DNA of 8,001 nt from contig JAJQAI010000324.1 in NCBI GenBank assembly GCA_021203915.1, positions 1-8,001 on the forward strand, in the 5' to 3' direction. This document shows positions 7,857 through 8,001 of this stretch, one piece after another. The translations under genes and the position numbers were made by a program. This DNA is from Prevotella sp. (GTDB lineage: Bacteria; Bacteroidota; Bacteroidia; Bacteroidales; Bacteroidaceae). Position 1 is the stretch's first letter. Each line of letters starts with the position of its first letter. Below the pieces are notes generated by a model, which saw nothing but the letters and a program-made list of their open reading frames with translations, was not told the origin of the DNA and did no database searches.

Positions 7857-8001
7857 TTAATAGATTTTCTTTATTTTAGTTCCAGGATAATAGTGAAGAA
7901 GTATCTCCTTATAGTTATAGCCTTTTTCTCCCATTACTGCGGCTCCAATTTGGCAGAGTCCAACACCATGTCCCCACCCTGCTCCTTGGAAGATAAACTT
8001 A
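7857..8001 (-). CDS. SpoIID/LytB-domain protein, C-terminal end (5' part outside window)
   Basis: Only the last 48 codons are present, ending at TAA 7857-7859. They read [19 protein letters not shown], then [20 protein letters not shown] and TKIKKIY. The [13 protein letters not shown] motif followed by a Tyr-rich HYYPGT end is diagnostic of the SpoIID/LytB domain. In Bacillus, SpoIID is a lytic transglycosylase acting on denuded glycan strands. In non-sporulating Bacteroidota these proteins are thought to work in cell-wall turnover. The stop is 13 nt before the AmpG-like permease start, which suggests one transcript. Confidence 0.9.
   Translation of the reverse strand, partial: KFIFQGAGWGHGVGLCQIGAAVMGEKGYNYKEILLHYYPGTKIKKIY

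Overview
The window looks like a piece of chromosome from a Bacteroidales-type bacterium (phylum Bacteroidota). The DNA is AT-rich, and start codons are preceded by A-rich stretches rather than clear Shine-Dalgarno sequences. There is a possible Bacteroides-type promoter box (TAnnTTTG). Both secreted polysaccharide lyases end in short tails of the kind seen on type IX secretion (T9SS) cargo. The species cannot be named from the sequence alone. Every gene I can support is on the minus strand, so the window reads from right to left.

Right part (8001 down to 5547): the last 48 codons of a SpoIID/LytB-domain protein, then a 12-TM AmpG-like MFS permease, then a complete CDF (cation diffusion facilitator) metal exporter. 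The gaps are only 13 and 47 nt, so this is probably one operon. SpoIID-type peptidoglycan enzymes next to AmpG-like permeases suggest release and uptake of cell-wall fragments. The CDF protein has a full set of zinc-type ligands and no obvious functional link to the other two.

Centre (5546 to 5399): a 148-nt AT-rich spacer with a possible promoter and a weak nested inverted repeat. It separates the housekeeping cluster from the carbohydrate genes.

Left part (5398 to 1): two secreted pectin-degrading enzymes 56 nt apart. The first is a complete three-domain family PL4 rhamnogalacturonan lyase (632 aa). The second is a very large family PL1 pectate lyase. It runs on past a Ca-binding loop, a fibronectin type III domain and at least three autotransporter-associated beta-strand repeats to a T9SS-like tail at the left window edge. 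It carries a one-base frameshift near its start: the first 110 codons are in one frame and the next 1,038 codons are open in another. Because the long frame has no stop before the window edge, it is easily missed and the gene would appear as a 116-aa fragment. Together the two enzymes would cut the rhamnogalacturonan-I and homogalacturonan parts of pectin. No SusC/SusD pair or regulator is visible here; they may lie to the left.

I found no RNA genes, CRISPR arrays, insertion sequences or clearly new system. The points most worth checking are the frameshift and the unusual domain architecture of the PL1 protein.
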